From: Ahaetulla prasina
Lineage: Eukaryota > Chordata > Lepidosauria > Squamata > Colubridae
Length of the DNA stretch: 64,000 nucleotides
Assembly (NCBI RefSeq): GCF_028640845.1
Contig: NC_080543.1
Location: 4,913,959 to 4,977,958, forward strand
Reading direction: 5' to 3'
Positions 14,118 through 20,564 of this stretch are shown here, in pieces. Below the pieces are notes generated by a model. It made no database searches. It saw only the letters and a program-made list of their open reading frames with translations, and had not been told where the DNA came from. A program made the translations under genes and the position numbers. Position 1 is the stretch's first letter. The number at the start of each line of letters is the position of its first letter.

Positions 14118-15546
14118 GCGTGAGCGGGACATTTAAAAGAAGCAAGACTACAGGTAGTCCTCACTTCGTGACGGGAACTGGGACCGGCAACTGTCGCTAA
14201 ACGACATGGTCATAAAACACAATGTCGCAGCACTGGGCCATCATAAACGACAGCAGGCGCGGCAGTGCTCATTGAGGACTCAGCCTTCCCGAGCAAAGAT
14301 GTTGTGACTCCAGCCCCCGAACCTGGCCCCATGCCCGAAAGTGACTCCGAGAGTGAGGGGGAAGGGCTGGTAAGGCTTACCTCAGGAGCACCGATTCCTC
14401 TGGCTCGGCTCCAGGAGCCAGAACCAGACCAGTCGGAGGATGTAATGAGGCCGTCATCCCGATTCCTCCCTTCCCCAGGCTACGCCTTCAGACCCAGCTG
14501 ATAATAATAATAATCAAGCTTGGCTTGACCCACGCTTCAGAAGATTAGAGAGGCGGCGTCATCAAAAGGAAGGGGTGGGGCTCGTGCCCCACCCCACAGG
14601 ATAAATGAGGAGTTTTGGAACTGCTCTCACTCCACGGGAAGCAAAGTTTAGCTGATCCGTTTCAAAGAGAGCTGAAAGTCTTACTCTGTGAGTCATTTGT
14701 TTGAACTTTGGCAGGCAGCTGCGATTTCTCTGCCAGGACTGATAAGAGCCGTGAATCCACTGGCTGAAGGCCAGCTCGTGGGTCTGAAGTGGGGAAGGAG
14801 ACAGAACAAAAGAGAAAAAAACAACAACCACCCGATCCAGGCTAACCGGGATTTACCTCAGCACTCTGGAAAGTTCCCCCAGAAGATCCCGCTTCTCCTT
14901 GGTCAGATCTCCCTGGGCCCTCAAGGCACTGATCACTCCGGCGTAGGCTTCCAGTTCTAGCGGTGGGGGGGGAAGAGAGGGGGAACAGGGCAAAAGAGGA
15001 AGGAAAGAAGAGGATGAGATTCACAGGAAGTTGCAGGAAACGATCAAGGGACGGGATGACGATCAAGGGATCAACTGGACGTCTTGCCACCTCTCCCTTT
15101 AAGAATACCGCAAGGAAAGATCTGGGGAATATTTCTGGCCAAGGGGAAAATGAAAGAGACCAGCTAGGTCAAGGTATTCTGGCTTTCGGTAAAAGTGCAG
15201 GATTCAGACTTCAAATTGCTCCTGGCCATTAGAGAAAGGGGGGTGGGGTCTACTGCAGATCCCATCAGTTGACTATCGGGACTCAAAAGAGCCTTTGATG
15301 CTGCAACGCTCGCCCACTGGAACATCTCCAGGTTAAGATCTGGCCCCAACTTCCTTTTCTGTCCATAAGAGCCTAACAACCTGTTTCTGGAAATATATTG
15401 CTGTGGCCTGTCTGACCCCAGACCCCTCCAGCAGCTAAATCAAAGGAGGAGGAGGAGGAGGAGGAGGGGGCGTGGGAGTCAAGGTCAGCATCAAGGCAAC
15501 CTGAGAGCTCCGAGGGGGAAGCGGGAATGGAGCTGGCAGAGAGAGA

Positions 15547-15600
<54 letters not shown>

Positions 15601-16845
15601 TGGAGATGGGGCCTGGGCCGTCCGTCAGCCCTCAGATGGAGAGTCAACAGCCCCCCAGGTCTGGAGGTGGCTGATGAGGAAGAGGAGGAACAGCTGGGCC
15701 CAGTGCCTGACGTGTGGATGCGCAGAAAGCAGAGGAGAGGAGAGCAGTGGAAATCTATGGGCCGGTCCTTGGGACGGAAGAGCCACTGCTGCTAGCGAAG
15801 CCCCACCCTAGCTCTGGGGATGAAAGGCAGGGAGCAGAGATGAATAGGTGTGGCAGACAACTATTCATCTTTTGGACGGACGGACTTGTTAGCCTGTGGT
15901 GAGAAACTTTTTGCCAGGGCTGCTGGCGCTCCTAATAAAGGAATCTTTGCGTTAACTTCAAGAGGGTTTGTCGTGTTTGGGGAGCTGGGTCAGAACATTG
16001 ATCTGACGACCAATGGGGTAGTTTTACTCTGGAGGGGGCTGCTAGATTGACAGCAGATTCCCCCTCCCCTCTGCTCCCAACACACCCCTCTTTATTGTAC
16101 ACCACCCAGAGTCCTTCTATAAGAGAGATGGGCATTGTTTTAATTGTTGTGTTACTGTTTTATTCTGGCTGTATACCGCCCTGAGTCTTCGGAGAAGGGC
16201 GGTATAAAAATATAAATAATAAATAAATAAATTCTTAATATGATAAAAAAAAACCATTTGGAACTGCATAAAATCACTGGAATCAAGAGACGGATCATTT
16301 GATACATTAAATCTTACGATAGATTGGGGGGGGGGGGTTGTCCCTCAAAGCCCTGACCAATAAGATCTCCCATACTTTTACCCTCCTCCTCTTGGTGCTT
16401 TAGTATGTGTTACTTCCAGCGAACCGGCTGAATCCAGTGGGATTCAGCCGGTTCGGACCAGCGGGCAAATCGATAGTTGCGACCTGCGGGTAGGCCCGCC
16501 CACCCGCCCCAGCTCTATGCCGTCCTATTTAGCCACGTTTTTTTAAACCGTGCGCATGCTCGCAAACTGTCAAAAGCCGCACGCATGCACGGAAAGCGGG
16601 TGCGCACATTTTCGGCGCTGGGTGAACCAGTTGTTAAATTATGTGAAGCCGGCCTCCGGTTACTTCATACCCACATCGTACCTGCTTTCCACCTTGAGGT
16701 CTAGGATCTTGTCCTTCCCTCCCAGGCTGCACTTACCCAATTTGCGGAGCACCCTTTTGCATTCATCCCTGCTGAGGTCCAGAAGTGTTGGCCACACCAC
16801 CGGCATCGTTCCTCCGTCAGTCGGCTCCCGCAGAGCTCAGCCTCC
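339..16845 (-). CDS. EMSY: EMSY, BRCA2-interacting transcriptional regulator (N-terminal part, 10 coding exons; 3' part outside window)
   Basis: Nuclear chromatin regulator known to bind BRCA2, HP1 and the SIN3/KDM5A corepressor. Coding exons in transcript order are 16806-16737, 14956-14857, 11951-11877, 10569-10394 (or -10388), 9655-9503, 7797-7535, 4837-4540, 3796-3581, 2394-2245 and 512-339. All joins keep frame and sum to 1,675 nt, about 558 residues; the family protein is roughly 1,300 residues, so more than half lies beyond position 1. Residues 1 to about 100 form the ENT domain. The rest is Ser/Thr/Val/Pro-rich low-complexity sequence with a basic KPRKRRR stretch. The start is fixed by the MPVVWPTLLDL N-terminus and an in-frame TGA 33 nt upstream of the ATG. 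No stop or frameshift seen. It is divergent from THAP12, as in other vertebrates. Confidence 0.95.
815..1535 (+). repeat. SINE-derived minisatellite, about 10 copies of 66-67 bp
   Basis: Units start at GAGTTCTAGTCCCGCC near 863, 928, 995, 1063, 1129, 1197, 1263, 1332, 1398 and 1466. The unit is an internal slice of a tRNA-derived SINE (B-box-like TTCTAGTCCCGCC to CAATCACCAGGAGA). A remnant of the SINE head precedes it; the usual SINE tail is lost. It lies in an EMSY intron. Confidence 0.9.
1634..2022. mobile_element. Pogo-like nonautonomous DNA element (MITE)
   Basis: Ends are CAGGCAGTCCTGAACTTACA and CAAGGACTACTTGTA, inverted versions of each other, flanked by TA. The body has the family's repeated phrases about CACTTAACAACC and CATGGT. 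This family is the commonest DNA repeat in the window; assignment to pogo/Tigger rests on the TA target and the terminal pattern only. Confidence 0.65.
2245..2394 (-). CDS. EMSY: EMSY coding exon 9 (residues 451-501)
   Basis: 150-nt exon coding GVKIITQQVQPSKILPKPVT, then ATLPSSSNSPIMVVSSNGTIMTTKLVTAPAG. The acceptor is CACCCCAG and the donor GTGAGT. A 640-bp purine microsatellite (2430-3070) begins about 35 bp beyond the acceptor, in the upstream intron. Confidence 0.94.
2430..3070 (+). repeat. Purine-only (GGGA/GGAA)n tract in EMSY intron
   Basis: About 640 bp with almost no pyrimidine on the plus strand. Long open frames here encode only Arg/Glu/Gly/Lys and are artefacts of composition. 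Confidence 0.95.
3138..3537. mobile_element. Pogo-like MITE, 43 bp from EMSY exon 8
   Basis: Starts CAGAAAAGTCCTCGACTTAC and ends GTAAGTCGAGGACTCCCTC, the two inverted ends of the family. It lies immediately after the donor of exon 8. Confidence 0.65.
3581..3796 (-). CDS. EMSY: EMSY coding exon 8 (residues 379-451)
   Basis: 216-nt exon coding CTSAIKVAAARLPSPKSLVG, a Pro/Gln/Ala-rich stretch (QQLTSAPAAAPALSQPPPAP) and PPNIKPTIQIKQES. The Gln-run region of mammalian orthologues is here shorter and richer in Ala/Pro. The acceptor is CTTCCAG and the donor GTATTG. Confidence 0.92.
4255..4493. mobile_element. hAT-like MITE remnant, same family as 17066-17495
   Basis: Shares GTGCCACTTCCGGCAC and the right end GGTTCGCCATCACTG with the better-preserved element at 17066. 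The left terminus is unclear. Positions 3797-4254 are intron with nothing recognisable. Confidence 0.45.
4540..4837 (-). CDS. EMSY: EMSY coding exon 7 (residues 280-379)
   Basis: 298-nt exon coding VIIVTTSPSSTFVPNILSKS, then HNYAAVTKLVPTSVIASTTQ... and ending VVMSTVAQG. It is Val/Ser/Thr-rich, characteristic of EMSY. Acceptor CTTCCAG; donor GTAAGA. A decayed hAT-like element lies immediately downstream in the intron (about 4255-4493). Confidence 0.93.
4965..5620 (-). mobile_element. Two tRNA-derived SINEs separated by a purine tract
   Basis: Copies at about 4965-5171 and 5380-5617 read in reverse: CTAACCATTGCGCCACC is the complement of a GGTGGCGCAATGGTTAG A-box, with AGCGGTTTACAGAGTCAG in the tail. 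Between them, 5172-5378 is a GGAA/GAAG purine run, perhaps grown from the A-rich tail or head. Confidence 0.75.
5624..6515. mobile_element. Nested pogo-like MITEs with an inserted SINE
   Basis: An outer copy starts CAGGTAGTCCTCGATTTAC at 5624. A second start (CAGGTAGTCCTCGACGTACG) lies at 5769, and a shared end (AAGTTGAGGACTACCTG) at 6515. A SINE (about 6088-6360) with TAAGCCGCCCTGAGTCTTCG at its 3' end sits inside the inner copy. Confidence 0.65.
6536..6800. repeat. Repeat fragments: hAT end, pogo-like MITE end, half foldback
   Basis: 6536-6600 matches the CCAACCTTTTGGGCACCAGG terminus seen at 6947; 6600-6722 is the 3' part of a pogo-like MITE; 6728-6800 carries one TTCCAACTCCCAGAACTCC arm of the foldback family. 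Confidence 0.45.
6947..7473. mobile_element. Two adjacent hAT-type MITEs
   Basis: First (about 6947-7122): AGTGGCCCCCAACCTTTTGG...CGGTTGGGGATCCCTG. Second (about 7137-7473): GGGGTCGGCAACCTTAAACA...GCAGGTTGCCGATTGCTG, related to the copy at 10059-10306. They lie directly downstream of EMSY exon 6. Confidence 0.55.
7535..7797 (-). CDS. EMSY: EMSY coding exon 6 (residues 192-279)
   Basis: 263-nt exon beginning VSCSDEDEKPRKRRRTNSSS and ending in a Thr/Gln/Asn-rich stretch (TTNTNTQK). The KPRKRRR cluster looks like a nuclear localisation signal. The acceptor is GTTGCAG. The donor reads AAG|GTCCGA, weak beyond the GT, yet the following exon joins in frame exactly where the family predicts. Confidence 0.9.
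7850..8275 (+). pseudogene. L1 ORF2 C-terminal fragment
   Basis: One frame reads KMMYHWYLTPDKLSRIY, then NECWKCKRKEGTFYHL, stop, TCDKAKKYW: the cysteine-bearing C-terminus of L1 ORF2 reverse transcriptase. It carries at least one stop (TGA at about 8177) and lacks the upstream domains, so it is dead. Confidence 0.7.
8276..8640 (+). repeat. Tandem repeat, 3 copies of about 130 bp
   Basis: TTTAATTAGCCAGCTC...CTGCCTGTAACTGACAAGA recurs at about 8275, 8408 and 8541, with GGCTTCCCAGCACTTCCAC in the first two; the third is shortened. No relation to other repeats in the window was recognised. Confidence 0.85.
8682..9058. mobile_element. Pogo-like MITE
   Basis: Begins CAGATAGTGCTCGCTTAGG and ends AAGTCAAGGACTACCTATA, with the family's internal TTAAATGAAACACTGCAG-type phrases. 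A partial extra end lies at about 9200-9290 (TGAGGACTATCTAT). Confidence 0.65.
9503..9655 (-). CDS. EMSY: EMSY coding exon 5 (residues 141-192)
   Basis: 153-nt exon coding VVVCYSYTTTTSTPTSTPVP, then SGSVATVKSPRPASPASNVVVLPSGSAVYVK. Its acceptor is TTCAG and its donor GTAAGT. It is Thr/Ser/Pro-rich and disordered in character, typical of the EMSY middle region. Both phases match the adjacent exons. Confidence 0.92.
9846..10045. repeat. Foldback element with AGAAGCTTCT arms
   Basis: Left arm GGCAACCGGACTTTC...CTTGAAGATG and right arm CTTCAAGGAAAAAAC...GAAAGTCCGGTTG are reverse complements around a short centre. The family recurs at 18770, 30488, 32645 and 46595. Confidence 0.6.
10059..10306. 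mobile_element. hAT-type MITE with decayed 8-bp target duplication
   Basis: Ends CAGGGGTCGGCAACC and GGTTGCCAACTCCTG form terminal inverted repeats. The flanks ATTTAGAT and ACCTAGAT agree at 6 of 8 positions, the hAT target length. It lies 80 bp downstream of EMSY exon 4. Confidence 0.65.
10388..10569 (-). CDS. EMSY: EMSY coding exon 4 (residues 82-141), tandem donor sites
   Basis: Codes MSGPNSSSEWSIEGRRLVPL, then LMPRLVPQTAF...AETGSKE. Family knowledge places the HP1/BS69-binding segment just after the ENT domain, in this region. Two GT donors lie 6 nt apart: GTGAGG (exon ends at 10394) and GTAAGT (ends at 10388). Both keep frame and differ by Gly-Glu. The outer GTAAGT is the stronger consensus. 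Confidence 0.9.
10655..10800 (+). mobile_element. CR1 LINE 3' fragment
   Basis: GTGCTCCAACACTGGAGGCT through GACCTCCAAGGTCCCTTCC is the conserved 3' coding end of CR1 reverse transcriptase (LEAF...RLDNH) followed by its tail. Confidence 0.7.
10850..11425 (+). mobile_element. tRNA-derived SINE interrupted by another SINE (11045-11394, minus)
   Basis: The outer SINE starts GGTGGCATGGTAGTTAAAG at about 10855 and its tail (GGTATATAAGTGCTATTGCT) resumes at about 11401. Inside is a reversed SINE beginning GGTAAAGGTTCCCCTCACAC, with B-box complement GGGATTCGAAC and A-box complement CACTGAGCCACCG. ATGAAA flanks the insert on both sides. Confidence 0.7.
11877..11951 (-). CDS. EMSY: EMSY coding exon 3 (ENT domain, residues 57-82)
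   Basis: 75-nt exon coding ISTERHRAEVRRAVNDERLT then TIAH, the last ENT helices. It has a TTTTTTCAACAG acceptor and a GTAAGA donor. Its phase joins AG|C (Ser) on the left and AA|C (Asn) on the right. The exon is too short to be noticed as an open frame; it was found by looking for the missing piece between its neighbours. Confidence 0.92.
11986..12475 (+). mobile_element. Two tandem tRNA-derived SINEs
   Basis: Each starts GTGGCGCAGTGGTTRA and ends GCGGTATATAAGTCTAAGTG plus a (CTATTG)n-like tail: about 11990-12225 and 12232-12475. They lie just upstream (minus-strand sense) of EMSY exon 3. Confidence 0.75.
12581..12920. mobile_element. hAT-type (Charlie-like) MITE
   Basis: Terminal inverted repeats CAGGGGTGTCAAACTCGATT and GAGTTTGATACCCCTG. 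The flanks GTTTAATG and GTTCAACG agree at 6 of 8. The interior is CpG-poor non-coding DNA. Confidence 0.65.
12930..13340 (+). mobile_element. Degraded LTR-like remnant
   Basis: AGGAAGAGGAACTGACTTCT...CTGGCTATTTAGCCCAGC resembles the LTR-type repeat at 15640-16050 in order of phrases. No clean ends. Confidence 0.35.
13340..13906 (+). mobile_element. CR1-type LINE 3' end with TTCTA tail
   Basis: Encodes in frame the end of reverse transcriptase: PSVKDLYTAGVKKRAGKIST, then DPSHPRHKLFQFLPSKRRYR. A 3'UTR follows, ending CACTTGGCCAATAAA and a short (TTCTA)n. Strongly 5'-truncated. Confidence 0.8.
14066..14117 (+). repeat. (GT)n microsatellite
   Basis: About 22 uninterrupted GT dinucleotides. Confidence 0.98.
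14150..14299. mobile_element. Pogo-like MITE fragment
   Basis: Starts CAGGTAGTCCTCACTTCGTG and ends near ATTGAGGACTCAGCC. Its right side is cut off by the solo LTR at 14300. Confidence 0.5.
14300..14808 (+). mobile_element. Solo LTR with 5-bp target duplication AAAGA
   Basis: Starts TGTTGTGACTCCAGCCCCC and ends GGAGACAGAACA. AAAGA stands at 14295-14299 and again at 14809-14813. Same family as 45441-45958 and 46760-47390. No internal genes remain, so it is the product of LTR-LTR recombination. Confidence 0.85.
14857..14956 (-). CDS. EMSY: EMSY coding exon 2 (ENT domain, residues 24-57)
   Basis: 100-nt exon coding ELEAYAGVISALRAQGDLTK and then EKRDLLGELSRVL, the middle helices of the ENT domain. 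It enters in phase from the G of the initiator exon. The donor GTAAAT is slightly weak and the acceptor is CTAG. It sits only 48 bp below a solo LTR (14300-14808), so that element landed in the intron just downstream of this exon's donor. Confidence 0.92.
15400..16055 (+). mobile_element. Second LTR-like repeat family, with (GA)n run
   Basis: From about 15404 (TGTCTGACCCC) to a TCAGAACA near 15996 there is LTR-like sequence with AATAAAGG at about 15933. A (GA)n tract fills 15539-15596. Clean target duplications were not found. 14957-15399 has no recognisable element. Confidence 0.4.
16080..16240 (+). mobile_element. LINE 3' tail
   Basis: TATACCGCCCTGAGTCTTCG and GGAGAAGGGCGGTATAAAAA followed by (AAAT)n is the 3' end shared with the LINE at 48836-50284. 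Confidence 0.6.
16405..16655. mobile_element. GAACCGG-type element (GC-rich MITE)
   Basis: Contains the inverted pair GCGAACCGGCTGAATCC / GGATTCAGCCGGTTCGGACC and GTGCGCATGCTCGC-type sites. Related copies lie at 18560, 24755, 30590 and 50641. Confidence 0.45.
16737..16845 (-). CDS. EMSY: EMSY initiator exon (5'UTR end plus residues 1-23)
   Basis: Acceptor TTTGCAG just above 16845, 39 nt of 5'UTR, then ATG at 16806-16804 and MPVVWPTLLDLSRDECKR..., the start of the ENT domain. An in-frame TGA lies in the UTR part of this exon, so translation cannot start further upstream. The donor is GTAAGT at 16736-16731. The presence of an acceptor before the ATG means at least one noncoding exon lies upstream (higher coordinates). 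Confidence 0.93.
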
Positions 16846-16989
16846 CTGCAAAGCCACAGAGCGCGTTAGGGGAGAACGACTTTCTGCGCAACCTTTTGAA
16901 CGCCATGCTGTGCCCGCCAACCGTTCTGGGTCCTTGTACCCCCTCTGGAGGCAGAACGAAACCTTCCCAAAAAAATCAACAACAACAAC

Positions 16990-17965
16990 CCAGGAAAACA
17001 GAGTGGGAAGGGACCTTGGAGGTCTTCCAGTCCAACCCCCCCTGCTCAAGGAGGAGACCCTATACCAGTGTCGGTGAACTATGGCATGTGTGCCGGAAAC
17101 AGCACGCGAAACCATCCCACGAAGAATGCGCAGCCTCACTGGCTCCTTTTCTGCGTTCCTGTGATAACACACGCGCCAGTCAGCTGGCCGTCATCTGCGG
17201 GGGGCAGCAGAACCCGGAAGAGTGGCGTTCTGGCACACATGCGCAGGCCGGCACCCAAGATTCTGGGTTGACGTTGCGCGCATGCATGAGGGCCAGCTGT
17301 TCGTTGGGCGCACTTCCAGGCCAGTATCCGGGAGTTTGGGTGCCGGCTCACGCATGCGCGATGGACCACCGCTCATCCGGGTATTGGTGCTCCTGCGCGC
17401 ACCAGCGGGGCCGTGCATACCTCGCGGGATGGTTTCGCGTGCCACTTCCGGCACACAGGCTGGCACGCGGGAACGTCAAAGGTTCACTATCACGGCCCTA
17501 TACCATTTCAGACAAATGATTGGCAAAATTCTTAAAAACCTTCAGTGATGGAGCAACTTCTAGTGGCAAGTCGTTTCACTGGATTAATTGTTCCTACTGT
17601 GAGGAAATTTCTCCTTAGTTCTAGGTTGCTTCTCTCCTTGATGAGTTTCCACCCATTGCTTCTTGTTCTACCCTCAGGTGCTTTGGAGAATAGCTTGACT
17701 CCCTCTTCTTTGTGGCAACCCCTGAGATATTGGAACACTGCTATCATGTCTCCCCTAGTTCTTCTTTTTATTAAACTAGACATACTCAGTTCCTGCAACC
17801 GTTCTTCATGTTTTAGCCTCCAGTCCCCTAATCCTCTTGGTTGCTCTTCTCTGCACTCTTTCCAGAATCTCAATGTTTTTAAATATATTGTGGTGGCCAA
17901 AACTGGATGCAGTATTCCAAGTGTGGTTTTACTAAGGCTTTATAAACTAATACTAATATTTCATG
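16990..17965 (-). mobile_element. CR1 LINE fragment split by a hAT insertion
   Basis: The minus strand encodes LRRNFLTVGTINPVKRLATR and, further on, the GDMIAVFQYLRG and LLEVLEK-type CR1 RT end. The 3' tail (GGACCTTGGAGGTCTTCCAG) is at 17000-17065, and coding sequence resumes at 17504-17960. Confidence 0.75.
17066..17495. mobile_element. Nonautonomous hAT element with intact 8-bp target duplication CCCTATAC
   Basis: Starts CAGTGTCGGTGAACTATGG and ends GGTTCACTATCACGG. CCCTATAC is present at 17058-17065 and 17496-17503, exactly duplicated. It carries many GCGCATGC-type motifs. Inserted into a CR1 copy, so younger than it. Confidence 0.85.
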
Positions 17966-18039
17966 TGATTTAGAAGGGCCTGGGCATACACAGAGACCTA
18001 GCAATTAATTGCTGTTAAAGCAATTGATTTTCCACCTTG

Positions 18040-18410
18040 GTGATCTGAACATCTGCAGACTTCAACTTCCCAGAATTCCACAGCCAACATTCCGGCCTCC
18101 ATTAAGCTCGTAAACGGAGGATCACTTATGAACGTATATTGAGAGATCATACTTCATACTTATGACCGTGGCAGCGTCCCCCCGGGGGTGTGTGTGTGTC
18201 ACGTGATCCCCTTTTGTGACTTTCTTGACAGGCAAAATCAATGGGGAAGCAAGATTCACTTCACCACCGGGCGATTCACTTAGCAAAGGCATTGATTCGC
18301 TTAACAGCTGCAGCGAGAAAAGCCGTAAAATGGGGGCAAAACTCACTTAACCGATGTCTCACTTAAATGTTGGGCTCCATTGCGGTCGTAAATGGAGGAG
18401 TAGCTGTATT
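18040..18410. mobile_element. Foldback arm and 5'-truncated pogo-like MITE
   Basis: 18060-18085 carries ACTTCAACTTCCCAGAATTCC. From about 18112 to 18408 runs a MITE ending CGTAAATGGAGGAGTAGCTG, with a short GT run in the middle. Confidence 0.55.
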
Positions 18411-18554
18411 TCAAAATGGAGCAAATTTGAATAAGGTGTGTCTTTTTTTTTTTAACGTTTGGATGCAGAAATTCTGATATGCTGTCCTGGTTAAGGCCTG
18501 CACCCCAAATGTCTATGAAGATTCTCAGTCACACAGGTCATGGTTATCCGAAAG

Positions 18555-18960
18555 CAGAATTTGGTATTCAGCCGGTTCGAACAGATTCGGGTGAACCGGT
18601 AGCAGCGACTGAGGGTGGCCGTAATGCCACCCTATTTAGCCATGTTTTCGAGGCCGGGCGCATGCGCAGGAGGCCGGGCGCATGCGCGGAAGGCTGGGCA
18701 CATGCACGAACGACAGGAGCATGCACAAAAGGCGCATGCGCAGGGCAAACCGGTAGAACCCACCGCTGTCAAAAAGATGTCTTTTCCAAAAAGGCGAGTG
18801 GGCTTTCTTCTTCTTCTTTTTTTTAAAATTCCTTTGAAGACGTTTCGCTTCTCAATCCAAGGAGCTTCTTCCGGTTCTGAAGTGAAGAACTGAGGAAGCT
18901 TCTTGGAGGAGAAGCGAAACGTCTTCCAGGAAAGACAAAGTCCGCTTGCCTTTTGGAAAA
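18555..18960. mobile_element. GAACCGG element with repeated GCGCATGCGC, then a foldback element
   Basis: 18560-18770 holds CAGCCGGTTCGAACAG, GTGAACCGGTAGCAGCG and three GGCGCATGCGCR copies before AAACCGGTAGAACCCACCGC. 18775-18955 is the AGAAGCTTCT foldback family (GACGTTTCGCTTCTC...GAAGCGAAACGTC). 18961-19520 shows nothing recognisable. Confidence 0.55.
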
Positions 18961-19527
18961 AAAAAAAGCAGCTTGAGGACCGACCTACATCTTAAAACGA
19001 CCTGCAAATTTTTAATACGAAGACGCTTCGTTTTTATAAGCTGGCAATGGAAATTCTCTGATTTATTTTTTTTTTAAAAGCCGCTGGTGCAAATTCACCA
19101 CAACTATTGCAAACTCTCAATTCCGACCCTCCCAGCACCAAAAGGCACCCAGCCACACCTCCAGAGAGCCTACAAGTGTGACTCAATCCGGGTTGCATAG
19201 GGCAATCGCAAAAGAGTTGCACACACAACCCCCTGAGGGCACGGATATGTAAGGAGAGGAACTGGCACCTCCCAAACACGGTAATTGCAGGAAATGAAAG
19301 AGCTCGGAAACCAGGAAGGTTCCAAGCGCACTTCTTCACCCACTCACACAAAAAAGGTTGTTGTTGTTGTTGTTTTAGGCAATGGGCTGGCATCCACAGA
19401 GCGGCAACTGCAAGTCAAGACACACCTCGCCAGTTTCCAGAGGCTCCTTTTCGACACGTGGAAGGAGGCGAAGAGGCCGAAAGTTTTCTCCTCCGATTCA
19501 TAACTATAGCAACGGGGGGGGGGGTGT

Positions 19528-19620
19528 TTACGGGTAGTCCTCGACTTATGACAACTGAGCCCAAAATTTCTGTTGTTAAGCAAGACATTGGTTAAGTGAG
19601 TTTTGCTAGAATTTTGCTGG
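19528..19620. mobile_element. Pogo-like MITE left-end fragment
   Basis: GGGTAGTCCTCGACTTATGA followed by the family phrases TTGTTAAGCAAGACATT and GTTAAGTGAGTTTTGC; right part missing. Confidence 0.5.
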
Positions 19621-19689
19621 AGGCTAGAAATATAATCAATCTGAATCTTGCAGTCTGGTCTTCTGTGATCACGGAGAGTTGGTCAACTA

Positions 19690-20335
19690 CCATATTTTTC
19701 ACTCCATAAGACGCACTTCCATTTTCGGCCACTGCGCATCCTGTTTTCGGCTTCCTTTGTGGAGGTCAAAAATGGGACACTTGGAAGCCGAAAATGGGAC
19801 GCACGGAGGCTGAAAATGGGACGCACGGAGGCTGAAAAATGGACGCACGGAGGCTGAAAATGGGACACAGAGGCTGAAAATGGAACGCATGGAGGCCAAA
19901 AACGGGACACATGGAGGCTGAAAAAGGGACGCACGGAGGCTGAAAATGGGACGCTTGGAGGCCGAAAAAGGGACGCACGGAGGCCGAAAAAGGGACACAC
20001 GGAGGCCGAAAAAGGGACACATGGAGGCTGAAAAAGGGACGCTTGGAGGCCGAAAAAGGGACACAGAGGCTGAAAATGGGACGCAAGAAGGCCAAAAATG
20101 GGATGCATGGAGGCCAAAAATGGGACACATGGAGAATAACAATGGGGCACGCACAGGCCAAAACTGGGATGCGTGGAGGCCAAAACTGGGACCAGCGGAG
20201 GCAGAAAATGGCTGAAGGGTGGGGGCCAGTGGGTGGGCGAGGCTTCGGCACTATTCGCTCCATAAGACACACAGACATTTCCACCCACTTTTGAAAGACA
20301 CAAAAGTGTCTCTTATGGAGCGAAAAATACGTCAA
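19690..20335. mobile_element. hAT-type MITE with internal 22-bp tandem array
   Basis: Terminal inverted repeats CATATTTTTCACTCCATAAG and CTTATGGAGCGAAAAATACG enclose about 20 variants of GGACGCACGGAGGCTGAAAAT from 19780 to 20200. The frames open on both strands (Phe/Ser/Pro-rich on the minus strand) are by-products of the array. Confidence 0.8.
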
Positions 20336-20564
20336 TCATTTTAGTAGCAAACAACAACAGTTGTGATGCTCAAGACGAGGGGACTCCAAACTAGGGAACT
20401 GTGAGACTTGTGGACTTCCACAACTCCCAGATTATCTGTCCAACAAGCCCCAAGGACTTCTCCTTTCCAGAGAAGCTCAGAGGGGTCTCTCAATTGCTCG
20501 TTGGTACCTGCAGCCATGGGATATGAGGAGACCTCACCCTTTGGTGAGTTCTGCAAAGAACTAG

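Noticed and set aside
19683..20335. Up to 206-codon minus-strand frame
   Set aside because: Periodic Phe-Ser-Ala-Ser units come from the 22-bp array inside a DNA element.
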